Origin: Spirochaetota bacterium
GTDB lineage: Bacteria > Spirochaetota > UBA4802 > UBA5550
NCBI GenBank assembly: GCA_016933025.1
Contig: JAFGBT010000023.1
Coordinates: forward strand, 85,151 to 149,150
Reading direction: 5' to 3'
Length of the DNA: 64,000 nucleotides
The notes beneath the pieces are model-generated. The model worked only from the letters and a program-made list of their open reading frames with translations, did not search any database and had not been told where the DNA came from. Position numbers and translations under genes: made by a program. This document shows positions 25,392 through 33,831 of the stretch, in pieces (within the stretch, counting starts at the first letter, position 1; every line of letters starts with the position of its first letter).

Positions 25392-26405
25392 ATGAAAAAA
25401 ATAGCGATCATCTGCGCACTGTTGGCTTCGGTATCATTACTGTTCGTCTCCTGCAAGAAGAAGCAGCAGGACGTTATCACCCTGAGCTACAGCATCTTCT
25501 TCCCGCCGGCGCACGGCCAGTGCAAGGCCGGTGAGGCCTGGGCAAAGGAGATCGAGGACAGGACCGACGGAAAGATTAAAATCAACATTTACCCGGGCGG
25601 CACCCTGGTCAAGGCCGAGGAGACGTACAACGGCGTTGTCAAGGGAATATCCGATATCGGCATGTCCTGCTTCGCGTACACGCGCGGCAGGTTCCCCATA
25701 ATGGAAACCGTCGACCTTCCCCTGGGCTACCCTGACGGCAAAGTGGCAACCCGGGCCGCCAACCGGTTTTTCCAGAAGATGAAGCCGAAAGAACTCGACG
25801 AGGTCAAGGTACTCTATATTCACGCGCACGGCCCCGGCCTGCTGCACACGGTCAAGCCTGTGCAAAACCTTGAGGATCTCAAGGGCATGAAAATCCGCTC
25901 AACGGGACTGAGCTCAAAGATAGTTACGGCCCTGGGCGCCATTCCCGTGGCGATGCCGCAGCCCGAAACTTACGAGGCCCTGCAGAAGGGCGTGGTGGAC
26001 GGGACCTTCGGGCCGATGGAGACGCTGAAGGGCTGGAAGCACGCCGAGGTGATAAGGTCGACCACGGACTGCAGGGATATCGGCTACACGACGGCCATGT
26101 TCGTGGTCATGAACAAAAAGAAATGGGAGATGCTTCCCGAAGACGTGAAAAAGATACTCACCGATGTCAGCGAAAAATGGATTGATGTCCATGGCGGGGC
26201 CTGGGACGATCTTGACGATGAAGGCCGTGAACTCACGGGTCAGAGGGGCAACAGTATAGTGAAATTAAGCGCGGCTGAAAATGAACGATGGTCAAAAGCA
26301 GTTGAACCGATCATAAGCGATTATATAAAAGAAATCAAGGGAAAGGGACTCCCGGGCGACATAGCGGTGGGGGAAATGAAAAAAATCATCGCCGAATTAA
26401 AATAA
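25392..26405 (+). CDS. dctP: TRAP transporter substrate-binding protein
   Basis: A 337-residue periplasmic DctP-family protein, lipid-anchored through LLFVSCKKK (Cys 21). Family features: FFPPAHGQCKAGEAWAKEIE, INIYPGGTLVKAEETYNGV, LKGMKIRSTG with the arginine that binds the ligand carboxylate, and PQPETYEALQKGVVDGTFGP. It binds an organic acid and delivers it to DctQM. GGAGA precedes the ATG. A strong stem-loop follows before dctQ, a typical device for raising the level of the binding protein over the permease. The ligand cannot be read from sequence; the upstream 2-hydroxyacid-type oxidase makes a hydroxyacid possible. Confidence 0.9.
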   Translation: MKKIAIICALLASVSLLFVSCKKKQQDVITLSYSIFFPPAHGQCKAGEAWAKEIEDRTDGKIKINIYPGGTLVKAEETYNGVVKGISDIGMSCFAYTRGRFPIMETVDLPLGYPDGKVATRAANRFFQKMKPKELDEVKVLYIHAHGPGLLHTVKPVQNLEDLKGMKIRSTGLSSKIVTALGAIPVAMPQPETYEALQKGVVDGTFGPMETLKGWKHAEVIRSTTDCRDIGYTTAMFVVMNKKKWEMLPEDVKKILTDVSEKWIDVHGGAWDDLDDEGRELTGQRGNSIVKLSAAENERWSKAVEPIISDYIKEIKGKGLPGDIAVGEMKKIIAELK

Positions 26406-26417
26406 TCGCGGGGTAAA

Positions 26418-26456
26418 TGATCGCAAGGCCCCTCTGCTGATGAGGCCGCGCGATCA
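26418..26456 (+). terminator. intercistronic stem-loop between dctP and dctQ
   Basis: TGATCGC (26418-26424) pairs with GCGATCA (26450-26456), with inner GGCC/GGCC and CTC/GAG pairing. No U-run follows, so it is more likely a 3' protector or attenuator than a full terminator. Confidence 0.5.
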
Positions 26457-26468
26457 TCGTTCATTTGA

Positions 26469-26954
26469 ATGCAACGCTTTGAGAAAATACTGATATCCAT
26501 TACCAACGGGTTCAACTGGGTGGCTGCGGCGGCGGTCCTGATAATGATGACCGTCACGGTGCTCGATGTTATCCTCCGGGCTTTCAAGAGCCCCCTGCCG
26601 GGCGTTTTCGAGATAGTCGGCATGCTGGGAGCGGTGGCCATATCCTTCTCTCTCGCATATACCTCCGTCGAAAAGGGCCATATTGCCGTCGAGATCCTGG
26701 TGCAAAAACTCTCCGAGAGGGCGCAGGCCCTCCTCAGCGCCCTGTACTCGCTTGCCGGCCTGTTTCTTTTCCTTCTTGCCGCATGGGTGTGCAGTGATTT
26801 CGCCCTGGATCTGATGCGCAGCGGGGAGGTCTCGCTGACCATCAAGATGCCGACTTATCCCTTTGTGTTCGGCATCTCCCTGGGGAGCCTCCTGCTTTCC
26901 TTTGTCCTCTTCATGGATATGGTGAAATCATTGCGGGAGCTGAGAAGAAAATGA
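26469..26954 (+). CDS. dctQ: TRAP transporter small permease subunit
   Basis: A 161-residue protein with four membrane helices, the DctQ layout: LISITNGFNWVAAAAVLIMM, LDVILRAFKSPLPGVFEIVG (conserved RxxxxPxxG/E block), RAQALLSALYSLAGLFLFLL and a final helix near 135-155. It forms the membrane complex with DctM for sodium-driven uptake of the ligand captured by DctP. No clear ribosome-binding site precedes the ATG. Its stop overlaps the dctM start by 4 nt (ATGA), so the two are coupled. Confidence 0.9.
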   Translation: MQRFEKILISITNGFNWVAAAAVLIMMTVTVLDVILRAFKSPLPGVFEIVGMLGAVAISFSLAYTSVEKGHIAVEILVQKLSERAQALLSALYSLAGLFLFLLAAWVCSDFALDLMRSGEVSLTIKMPTYPFVFGISLGSLLLSFVLFMDMVKSLRELRRK

Positions 26955-28252
26955 GCCCGACAGTTATCGGCCTGATAGGCCTCGCGGCCCTATTGCTCCT
27001 GATATTCACCAGAATGCCCATCGGTTTTCTCATGGCGCTGGTCGGCTTTCTCGGCTTCGGAATGATCGTGAATTTCGACGCGGCCTCCACGCTGCTGGCG
27101 AAAGATTTCTTCTCGATATTCAGCTCCTATAACCTTACGGTGATCCCTCTCTTCGTCCTTATGGGACAGCTGGCGTTTCACTCGGGCATCAGCAGCCGGC
27201 TCTTTGACGCGGCGTACCGCTTTATCGGGCACTGGCCCGGCGGACTCGCCATCGCCACGGTGGGTGCCTGCGCCGGCTTCGCGGCGATATGCGGATCAAC
27301 CAACGCCACGGCCGCCACTATGGCGGCCACCTGCCTTCCCGAGATGAAGCGGTACAACTACAGCCCGAGCCTGGCATGCGGCGTCGTGGCGGCAGGCGGA
27401 AGTCTGGGAATCCTCATCCCGCCCAGCGTCATCTTTATCGTATACGGGATACTGACGGAACAATCCATCGGAAAGCTTTTCATAGCAGGAGTCATTCCCG
27501 GCATCATACTCTGCCTTCTTTTTGTCGTCACCATCCTGCTCTGGACGATTCTGAAACCCGAGCTCGCACCCCGCGGGCCCCGGACCACCATAAAGGAAAA
27601 AATCCTCTCCCTTTCCGGCATCGGCGAAACGCTCCTCCTGTTTCTGATCGTCATGGGCGGGCTCTTCACCGGACTGTTTACGCCGACCGAGGCGGGCGCC
27701 ATTGGTGCCGCCGGCACCATGGTCATAGCGCTGGTTCGCAGGAAGATCAGCTGGAAGGGCCTGGTGCAGTCGCTCTTTGAAACCACGAGGATTTCATGCA
27801 TGATCATGGTCATTGTGGCAGGGGCTACGGTTTTCGGTCATTTTCTCGCAGTCACGCGGATTCCCTTTGATATAGCGACATGGATCCTGCAGTTTGATTT
27901 GCCGCATTTCGTGATCATGATATTTATCATCATGGTCTACATCATCGGCGGCTGCTTCATCGATTCCCTCGCTCTCATCATGCTGACGATACCGATTTTT
28001 TATCCGGTTATCCTGAAGCTCGGCTATGATCCGATCTGGTTCGGGGTCATTATTGTCATGGTGACGCAGATAGGCGTAATCACTCCCCCCGTCGGGGTCA
28101 ACGTCTATGTCGTGAGCGGGGTTGCGCGGGACGTCCCCCTGCACCTCATTTTCCGCGGAGCGATGCCGCTCCTGATTGCGCTCATAATCGGGACGCTTCT
28201 GCTGATTCCATTTCCGCAGCTGGCCCTCTACCTCCCCGGCCTGGTTAAATGA
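26951..28252 (+). CDS. dctM: TRAP transporter large permease subunit
   Basis: A 433-residue DctM-family protein with about twelve membrane helices, full family length. Signature stretches: FTRMPIGFLMALVGFLGFG, IPLFVLMGQLAFHSGIS, ICGSTNATAATMAA (the ion-binding hairpin), AAGGSLGILIPPSVIFIVYG, LFTPTEAGAIGAAGTM and ITPPVGVNVYVVSGV. It is the transport channel of the dctPQM system. It ends 44 nt from the convergent ACT-domain gene, with a modest hairpin between (ACCGG/CCGGT at 28253-28293). Confidence 0.93.
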   Translation: MSPTVIGLIGLAALLLLIFTRMPIGFLMALVGFLGFGMIVNFDAASTLLAKDFFSIFSSYNLTVIPLFVLMGQLAFHSGISSRLFDAAYRFIGHWPGGLAIATVGACAGFAAICGSTNATAATMAATCLPEMKRYNYSPSLACGVVAAGGSLGILIPPSVIFIVYGILTEQSIGKLFIAGVIPGIILCLLFVVTILLWTILKPELAPRGPRTTIKEKILSLSGIGETLLLFLIVMGGLFTGLFTPTEAGAIGAAGTMVIALVRRKISWKGLVQSLFETTRISCMIMVIVAGATVFGHFLAVTRIPFDIATWILQFDLPHFVIMIFIIMVYIIGGCFIDSLALIMLTIPIFYPVILKLGYDPIWFGVIIVMVTQIGVITPPVGVNVYVVSGVARDVPLHLIFRGAMPLLIALIIGTLLLIPFPQLALYLPGLVK

Positions 28253-28296
28253 TACCGGCCGTGGCGGAGCCCGCCTGAAAACGGGTCCCGGTAAAA

Positions 28297-28752
28297 TCAA
28301 TACTTCATGTAATGAAAGGGCTCAATCGCGTTGAGGGATTCGGCATCGAGGGTTTTATAGCCCCCCTCCAAAAGAACCTGCTGGGCGAGTTTCCTGTTGT
28401 CAACATCCACCACAAACACGGCCTTGATGCGGCTTTCCAGCACGAAACCGTACGCGTTTTCAACATTGACATTGTTTGACGCCAGCAATTGGATCAGACC
28501 GTCAAGTCCCCCCGGTTTATCATCAATAAGAACGGCGAAGACCTCTTTTAATTCGACCTCAAGGCCGTTTTGATCGAGGACCTTATGAGCTCGTTTCGGT
28601 TCGTCCACGATGATATTGAAAAATCCGCGCTCTCCGAAGGACGATATGGTGATGGCCCGTATATTGATTTTTTCACGGGCCAGGACCCTTGTCACCTGCG
28701 CAAGTCTTCCCGGTTTGTTGTCGGCCGGTACCAGAAGCTGGTGTGCTATCAT
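28297..28752 (-). CDS. tandem ACT-domain protein
   Basis: A 151-residue protein made of two ACT domains: LVPADNKPGRLAQVTRVLA with REKINIRAITIS, then VLIDDKPGGLDGLIQLLAS with NNVNVENAYGF. ACT domains bind amino acids or similar small ligands. Stand-alone tandem-ACT proteins of this kind often sit near amino-acid or aryl-CoA ligase genes, but none is present here. The ATG at 28752 is preferred over the GTG at 28761 because the GCAGGGG ribosome-binding site overlaps the latter. The ligand is unknown. Confidence 0.82.
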   Translation of the reverse strand: MIAHQLLVPADNKPGRLAQVTRVLAREKINIRAITISSFGERGFFNIIVDEPKRAHKVLDQNGLEVELKEVFAVLIDDKPGGLDGLIQLLASNNVNVENAYGFVLESRIKAVFVVDVDNRKLAQQVLLEGGYKTLDAESLNAIEPFHYMKY

Positions 28753-28958
28753 GATGACCACCCCTGCGGATTAATAAAATCGGCAAATCCGTATGCTGAT
28801 AAGAATAGGCACAATTCGACGGTTGGAGTCAACATTTTTTTTATCTGATTCTCCCGTCGGGACATTTGCTCCCCGTCCTTCCTCGTGGAGCTCTGTTGCG
28901 CAACGAGGAAATAATAATTATTTTACGGCAAGAGCGCGCTGCCCCGCAAGAATTCAGG

Positions 28959-28987
28959 TTGACAGGAACTTCTTGTCTGTATTATTA
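28959..28987 (+). promoter_or_regulatory. promoter of the pentapeptide lipoprotein gene
   Basis: TTGACA at 28959-28964, 17-nt spacer, TTATTA at 28982-28987. The ATG follows at 28996, leaving almost no leader and no ribosome-binding site, so the transcript may be leaderless. Confidence 0.5.
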
Positions 28988-28995
28988 AGCATAGT

Positions 28996-30027
28996 ATGAA
29001 ATCCAGAACATTAATCGCGACGACGGCGCTGTGTATCGCGACCGCCGCACTGTCGTTTTCCGGCTGCATGGCGCAGATGGCGGAAAGAAAAAACTACTAT
29101 AACCTCGCCATGCGGGGAGAGACCGACCTCAATAACGCAATGCTCAGCGGCGCCGACCTCTCGAACGCCAAGCTGGAGGAGGCCGACCTGAGCAATGCCG
29201 ACCTGAAGGGCGCCAATCTCAGAAACGCGAACCTGATCGGGACAAACCTCAGGGGCGCAGCGCTCAGGGGCGCCGATCTGCGCGGGGCGCAGATGACCGG
29301 GGCCAACCTCACCTGGGCCGATCTCCGCGGCGCCAACCTGAAAAATGCAAACCTTACCAAGGCCACGCTCGTCCGGGTCAACCTGGCCCGGTCAACCATT
29401 GACGGCATCCACCTCAAGGGCGCGGTCCTCACTCGCGCCATACTCGCCGGGGCCGACCTGGAGGGAGTCAACCTGGCCGGCGCCGACGCGCGTGGAGCAT
29501 GCCTTGCCGGGAGCAACCTCGATGGCGCGAACATGGGCGGCGCCGACTTCTCATGGTCGCTGTTGACCGGGGCCGGCATGAAAAAAGCCGTGCTTACCGG
29601 CGCCGTGCTCCAAAACGCCGAGCTCTCTGGAGCGAACATGGTATGGGCAAACATGGAAGGCTCTGAGATGAAGGGCTCGTGCCTCAAAAACGCGAACCTG
29701 GAAGGAGCAAAGCTGAAGGCCGTAGACCTGAGCTCCTCTGACCTGGCGGGCGCACGGCTCGTTGACGCGAACCTGTGCGAGGCAAAGCTGCAGGATGCGA
29801 ATCTGATCAACGCTGTTCTCATTGCCGCAAACTGTTCGAAGGCGGGCTTCCAGGGCGCCAGCCTTAATTGCGCCGACCTCTCCGGGGCAAACCTCGAGAA
29901 CGCCTCGCTGGAAAAAGCGGACCTCGCCGGCGCAAACCTTCTCGGGACGCGGATAAATAAAAAATGGAAGAAATTATTGCAAAAGCAGAAGGTCAGGAAC
30001 TATGACGGCATAGTCTGGCTTGACTGA
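28996..30027 (+). CDS. pentapeptide-repeat lipoprotein
   Basis: A 343-residue protein with a lipoprotein signal (ALSFSGC, Cys near residue 24) followed by about 55 uninterrupted pentapeptide repeats of the A(D/N)LxX type (SGADLSNAKLEEADLSNADL and so on) from residue ~40 to ~320, then a short basic tail (KKWKKLLQKQKV). Such repeats fold as a right-handed four-sided helix of regular length. The role of lipid-anchored members is unknown. The 3' end overlaps the convergent queH by 28 nt. Confidence 0.88.
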   Translation: MKSRTLIATTALCIATAALSFSGCMAQMAERKNYYNLAMRGETDLNNAMLSGADLSNAKLEEADLSNADLKGANLRNANLIGTNLRGAALRGADLRGAQMTGANLTWADLRGANLKNANLTKATLVRVNLARSTIDGIHLKGAVLTRAILAGADLEGVNLAGADARGACLAGSNLDGANMGGADFSWSLLTGAGMKKAVLTGAVLQNAELSGANMVWANMEGSEMKGSCLKNANLEGAKLKAVDLSSSDLAGARLVDANLCEAKLQDANLINAVLIAANCSKAGFQGASLNCADLSGANLENASLEKADLAGANLLGTRINKKWKKLLQKQKVRNYDGIVWLD

Positions 30028-30608
30028 GCCGCCTTTGCCGCCCAAGCCGGGTCGAGACCGCGCTCCAGCCGTGAATAGATACATCCGCAGTAGTTCTGGC
30101 GATAAAAACCGTACACGCGGGAAAGGGCGACGCTTTTCCTGTAGCCGTCCCCCTTCTTGAAATCACCCTCTATATAGCGTATGCCGTAACGCTCTTCCAG
30201 GATGCGGCCGATCCCGTTGATCATTGCGGCATCCTTATGCGGGCTGACGGAAAGCGACGTGGTCACGGCCCCGATACCCATCTCGCGCGCCTTCCGGAAA
30301 GACGCCTCCAGCCGTATCGTGATGCATTCGCGGCAGCGTGGCGAGCGCTCGCCCAGAAAACGGTAGTCCTTCACCCGCATGGTCCACTCGCGGGCGTTAT
30401 AATCGCCTATCACCAGGGTAAATTTTTTCTCCGCGGCGAACCGCTCCGTCTCGGCAAGGCGCTTTGCATATTCTGACCTTGGCGCGATGTTGGGATTGTA
30501 AAAAAACACCGTCACGTCATGGCTATCCGCGAACAGCTCATATACGTAGCTTATGCACGGGGCGCAGCACGCATGGATAAGTAGCGATCTGGTTTCCAAT
30601 TGGCCCAT
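30000..30608 (-). CDS. queH: epoxyqueuosine reductase QueH
   Basis: A 202-residue protein of the QueH (DUF208) family, which reduces epoxyqueuosine to queuosine in tRNA in organisms lacking QueG. Diagnostic cysteines are present: LIHACCAPCISYVYE, GERSPRCRECITIRLEASF and YRQNYCGCIYSRLERG. FFYNPNIAP and TTSLSVSPHKD are also family blocks. Length is normal. No strong ribosome-binding site precedes the ATG at 30608. Its last codons overlap the end of the pentapeptide gene on the other strand. No other queuosine gene is in the window. Confidence 0.92.
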   Translation of the reverse strand: MGQLETRSLLIHACCAPCISYVYELFADSHDVTVFFYNPNIAPRSEYAKRLAETERFAAEKKFTLVIGDYNAREWTMRVKDYRFLGERSPRCRECITIRLEASFRKAREMGIGAVTTSLSVSPHKDAAMINGIGRILEERYGIRYIEGDFKKGDGYRKSVALSRVYGFYRQNYCGCIYSRLERGLDPAWAAKAAQSSQTMPS

Positions 30609-30706
30609 TGATATACCGTGAAGTTGTGAGCGCGGCCACGTAACCGCTCCTGACGGACGATCCCGCGATGCGTGGAAAAATCAGGACCGCATATGTATGA
30701 AAGTAA

Positions 30707-31054
30707 TTATTTCAGGTATTTTTCCATGAACGTAGACAGCTTCTCGGCATTATCCGGGTTTACCTGGCTGTCAAGCCACAAGAGCAACTGGGAGCGAATG
30801 CTGTTGCACCGGCAGTATTCATGGTGAATTACATATCTGGCGATTTCAAGCTTCATCTCCTCAAATATCTCTTCAGCCAGATGGAGATTTGAGGGGTTGG
30901 GCCCGAGGATCTCGCATATTTTCACGATGATTTCGTGTTTGTCGATTTCCTTGAGTTCCTGACAGCAACCTTCACCGAATATTGAGTTTGCTAAATACAC
31001 GTCCTCTCCTTCACCGATAAAGGCCCGATTAACCTGGCTGTATTTCTGGCTCAT
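30707..31054 (-). CDS. hypothetical protein with cysteine pairs
   Basis: A 115-residue protein I do not recognise. The start MSQKYSQVNRAF at 31054 follows GGGAGG at 5 nt; the frame is open back to 31084. It is mainly helical and acidic, with FGEGCCQELKEI and HHEYCRCNSIRSQ, so two cysteine pairs could bind metal, and an ending EKLSTFMEKYLK. It stands alone between queH and a long A+T-rich and repeat-bearing gap. Confidence 0.65.
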   Translation of the reverse strand: MSQKYSQVNRAFIGEGEDVYLANSIFGEGCCQELKEIDKHEIIVKICEILGPNPSNLHLAEEIFEEMKLEIARYVIHHEYCRCNSIRSQLLLWLDSQVNPDNAEKLSTFMEKYLK

Positions 31055-31457
31055 CAAAGCCTCCCGCACCTTGTCTCGATACATATGGATTAATTATTAT
31101 TAATATGTTATTATCAATACCTATATTTTATACAAAATAAAATAAAACGTCAATAATGATGTTCATTTTTTTCAGTAATTACCCCTTAAATTTTAATATC
31201 CGTAAAATAAACATTGTTTACGGGGGTATAATTAAAGGCTGTGTAAGAATTGGTGATGAAGAGATTCTAAGTGATTAGGGGGATATATTAAATGTCATCA
31301 CGAGCGAAGCGCCCTTCGACGAAGCCTGTCCCGAGCGCAGTCGAGGGGCTCAGGGTGACACGTCATGCCGAGCGTAGTCGAGGCACCCTTCGACAAAGCC
31401 TGTCCCGAGTATATCGGTACTCCTCGCAATGACAATGGGAAGGGATTTAGTCCCAAA
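31055..31457. other. A+T-rich gap plus dispersed repeat, no gene
   Basis: Bases 31085-31260 are strongly A+T-rich and probably hold the promoter of the hypothetical gene. From 31294 the dispersed repeat begins. No frame here shows coding character. Confidence 0.5.
31294..31433. repeat. dispersed interrupted palindrome, copy 3 (mosaic of both types)
   Basis: Starts GTCATCACGAGCGAAGCG, contains GCAGTCGAGGGGCTCAGGGTGAC and GTCATGCCGAGCGTAGTCGA, and ends CTCCTCGCAATGAC. It looks as if a GTCACCCTGAGC-type copy was inserted in a GTCATnnCGAGCG-type copy. Confidence 0.7.
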
Positions 31458-33617
31458 TCAGACTATCTTAAACACGATCACCACCACGTCGGACTCGGGT
31501 GACGAGAGACCCATGAAAGATTCGAATGAATTCTTGATCTGCGAGGCGATCTCCGAGGCGCTGCGGGTTCGATATTCCATGACCGTGCTCCTCATGCGAA
31601 GAAGCCCGTACTCGTCGCCCTTCTGGTTCTTTGAGGTCGTGAGGGTCTTGGAATACAGGATGCCGATGTCGCCGCGGATGAGGTTGGTCCGCCCGATGCC
31701 GTAGGCTGCCCGCTGGTCGTAGCCGAGCGGGATTCCCTCTGCGTCCAGGACATCGAAATTGTTCTTGTCGACCCTGAACAGCTCAAGAGCCGGGTAGCCC
31801 GCGTTTGAGTACATGAGCCTCATGGACTTGAGGTCGTAGTAGAAGTAATAGGCCGTGACAAGCCCGCCCTTCCCCTTCCCGTAATCGTTCAGGATGCTGT
31901 TGAGGTTGCCCATCACCGTAGAGGTGGACGGTGCGTCCAGGATGCTTGCGTGGAAGGCGGAACGGAGTAGGACAGAATAGAGGGCGCTGTTGACGCCAAC
32001 CCCTGAAATGTCCGTTGCAATGACGCCGACCCCCCTGTCGCCGGGCCGGATGAAATCGAAATAATCGCTCCCCTGGGCGTATTTCGGGATGAAGAAGGCC
32101 CCGAACTTGATGGTGCCCGTGTTCGGCAGTGAAAGCGGCACGGCACTGCCGATTATCTGCGACGACAGGTCTATCGTCCGGGAGACCATCTGCTCCTGCA
32201 TCGCCTTCTGGTAGGTGATGGCCGTGGATATGAAGTCGTTGCTCTTGGCGTGGAGCTGCCTCAGCTTCTCCATCTCGTCCGTGTGATAGCCGGCCAAGGT
32301 CTCCTTGACGCCCAGGCAGAGAAGCCCGATGACGCGCCGTTCGTAGTAAACGGGGAGGATGACCTGGATCCCGTTGTCGTTGAAAAACGCCGCAATCTCG
32401 TCGCGAACCTCGGCGAAAGACCGGTCGTCGGTGTAGACGCGCGACAGCTGAAGGATCTCCTGGTTTCTTACGAACCAGCGGATGATGGAGGCATTCCGTT
32501 CTATCGGGGGAAGATTGAAGCCCTCCCCCTCGCCCCGGTAATAGAAGAGCTCGTACTTTCTCGACTGGTCGTTGAGCAGAATGAAGAAGGCGTGCCGAAG
32601 GGACAGACCTTCGTGCAGGATGTCAACCGTCCGGCGGACAATGTCCGTGAGGTTCTTTTCACTGGCGATATCGCGCACAAAATTATCGACAATGGAGCCG
32701 AAGGCGTACTGCCTGCGCTTGAACGCACGGTCGATGAGCGGCTGGACGTACACAGAAAAGAGGATGAAGACGACAACCACCGCCGCGGCGATGACATAGT
32801 ACGGCACCTCGCCCATGATCCAGAGTTTCCGTTCGTGCGCCAGGAGGATCCCGAAGATCGGCAGAGATATGACCATCGATATGACGACATACACGACGGT
32901 CTTGTGTATAACCGTCCGGATGTCCAGAAGGTTGTAGGCGATAATGGAATAGAACAGGGCGAAGATCGTGAAAAACGACGCGAGCGAGGGGCCGATGACA
33001 TAGAGCGCCGAGTAATTGAAAAACCGGGGCATGATGATGGAGAAGATCGCGGCGAATATGATCGAAAAACTCGAGGCCACGAAGAGGTAACGCATCTGCA
33101 GCCGGTAAATCTCGACCTTGATCGTGATATACCTCCGTATAAAGTTGCCCGCCGCGCCGAGGAGATAGGCAAACGCGAGTATGGAATAAAACACATAGCC
33201 CGAATACTTCGGGTTGAAATCGCGCAGGAACACCCCGTCTTTGAAGTACGCCCTCGTAATTGTCACATCGGTGAATACAACCGCCAGTCCGACGGACACT
33301 GCCGGGAGAAGGATCAACGCGGTATACCTGAAAGGGAAGGGTTTCTCCGGCTTGGGGAAGACGAAGGAAACAACAAAAAGGGTCGAAAACGACATCAGCG
33401 TTGAGAGCTGGGTTATCCTATTCATAACTGTCAGATCGAAGTAATCGGGGAAGGCGTATGTCAGGAACATGGTGAACAGGATCCCGAGCGAAGAGGTCGA
33501 AAACAGCGCAAAATGCCGCATGACCTGGTCCCGCCAGTCCTTGACCAGGACGAACACAACGACGAACACGATCATCGCCGACGCGGCAAGGGACACAAAG
33601 ATGCTTATCGTATTCAT
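31458..33617 (-). CDS. 7TM-GAF-SpoIIE (PP2C) phosphatase, RsbU-like
   Basis: A 719-residue membrane protein. Residues ~1-300 form about eight hydrophobic segments like the 7TM sensor of histidine kinases (IYRLQMRYLFVASSFSIIFA, SIIAYNLLDIRTVIHKT). A GAF-like domain follows (~315-470; ERRVIGLLCLGVKE), then a SpoIIE phosphatase domain (~510-719; YAQGSDYFDFIRPGDRGVGV, ATDISGVGVNSALYS, SPESDVVVIVFKI). The usual His of DVSGHG is Val. Such proteins dephosphorylate anti-anti-sigma factors in partner-switching pathways in response to a membrane signal. No STAS or RsbW gene is adjacent. Divergent from the 33832 gene. Confidence 0.87.
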   Translation of the reverse strand: MNTISIFVSLAASAMIVFVVVFVLVKDWRDQVMRHFALFSTSSLGILFTMFLTYAFPDYFDLTVMNRITQLSTLMSFSTLFVVSFVFPKPEKPFPFRYTALILLPAVSVGLAVVFTDVTITRAYFKDGVFLRDFNPKYSGYVFYSILAFAYLLGAAGNFIRRYITIKVEIYRLQMRYLFVASSFSIIFAAIFSIIMPRFFNYSALYVIGPSLASFFTIFALFYSIIAYNLLDIRTVIHKTVVYVVISMVISLPIFGILLAHERKLWIMGEVPYYVIAAAVVVVFILFSVYVQPLIDRAFKRRQYAFGSIVDNFVRDIASEKNLTDIVRRTVDILHEGLSLRHAFFILLNDQSRKYELFYYRGEGEGFNLPPIERNASIIRWFVRNQEILQLSRVYTDDRSFAEVRDEIAAFFNDNGIQVILPVYYERRVIGLLCLGVKETLAGYHTDEMEKLRQLHAKSNDFISTAITYQKAMQEQMVSRTIDLSSQIIGSAVPLSLPNTGTIKFGAFFIPKYAQGSDYFDFIRPGDRGVGVIATDISGVGVNSALYSVLLRSAFHASILDAPSTSTVMGNLNSILNDYGKGKGGLVTAYYFYYDLKSMRLMYSNAGYPALELFRVDKNNFDVLDAEGIPLGYDQRAAYGIGRTNLIRGDIGILYSKTLTTSKNQKGDEYGLLRMRSTVMEYRTRSASEIASQIKNSFESFMGLSSPESDVVVIVFKIV

Positions 33618-33690
33618 GGAGGAGAGGCGCCCTCTTTCATAAAAAAAATTGAAAAACTCAGCGCCGGCCCGACCGCCGGCAGTAAAATCA

Positions 33691-33720
33691 TTGACGGATA
33701 GGGCCGTCGGTCTGTATAAT
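33691..33720 (+). promoter_or_regulatory. sigma-70 promoter for the 33832 gene
   Basis: TTGACG at 33691-33696, 18-nt spacer, perfect TATAAT at 33715-33720. It would give a leader of about 105 nt. Confidence 0.7.
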
Positions 33721-33831
33721 CAGGCTCTGCCGGAAAGGGCGGACTGCCCATGACCGGGGCAAAAGGCCCTATCGGGTTCGATCCGCTGCCGGCCGCGGAT
33801 GCCTGACACCATAAAAGCATTGAGGTAAACT

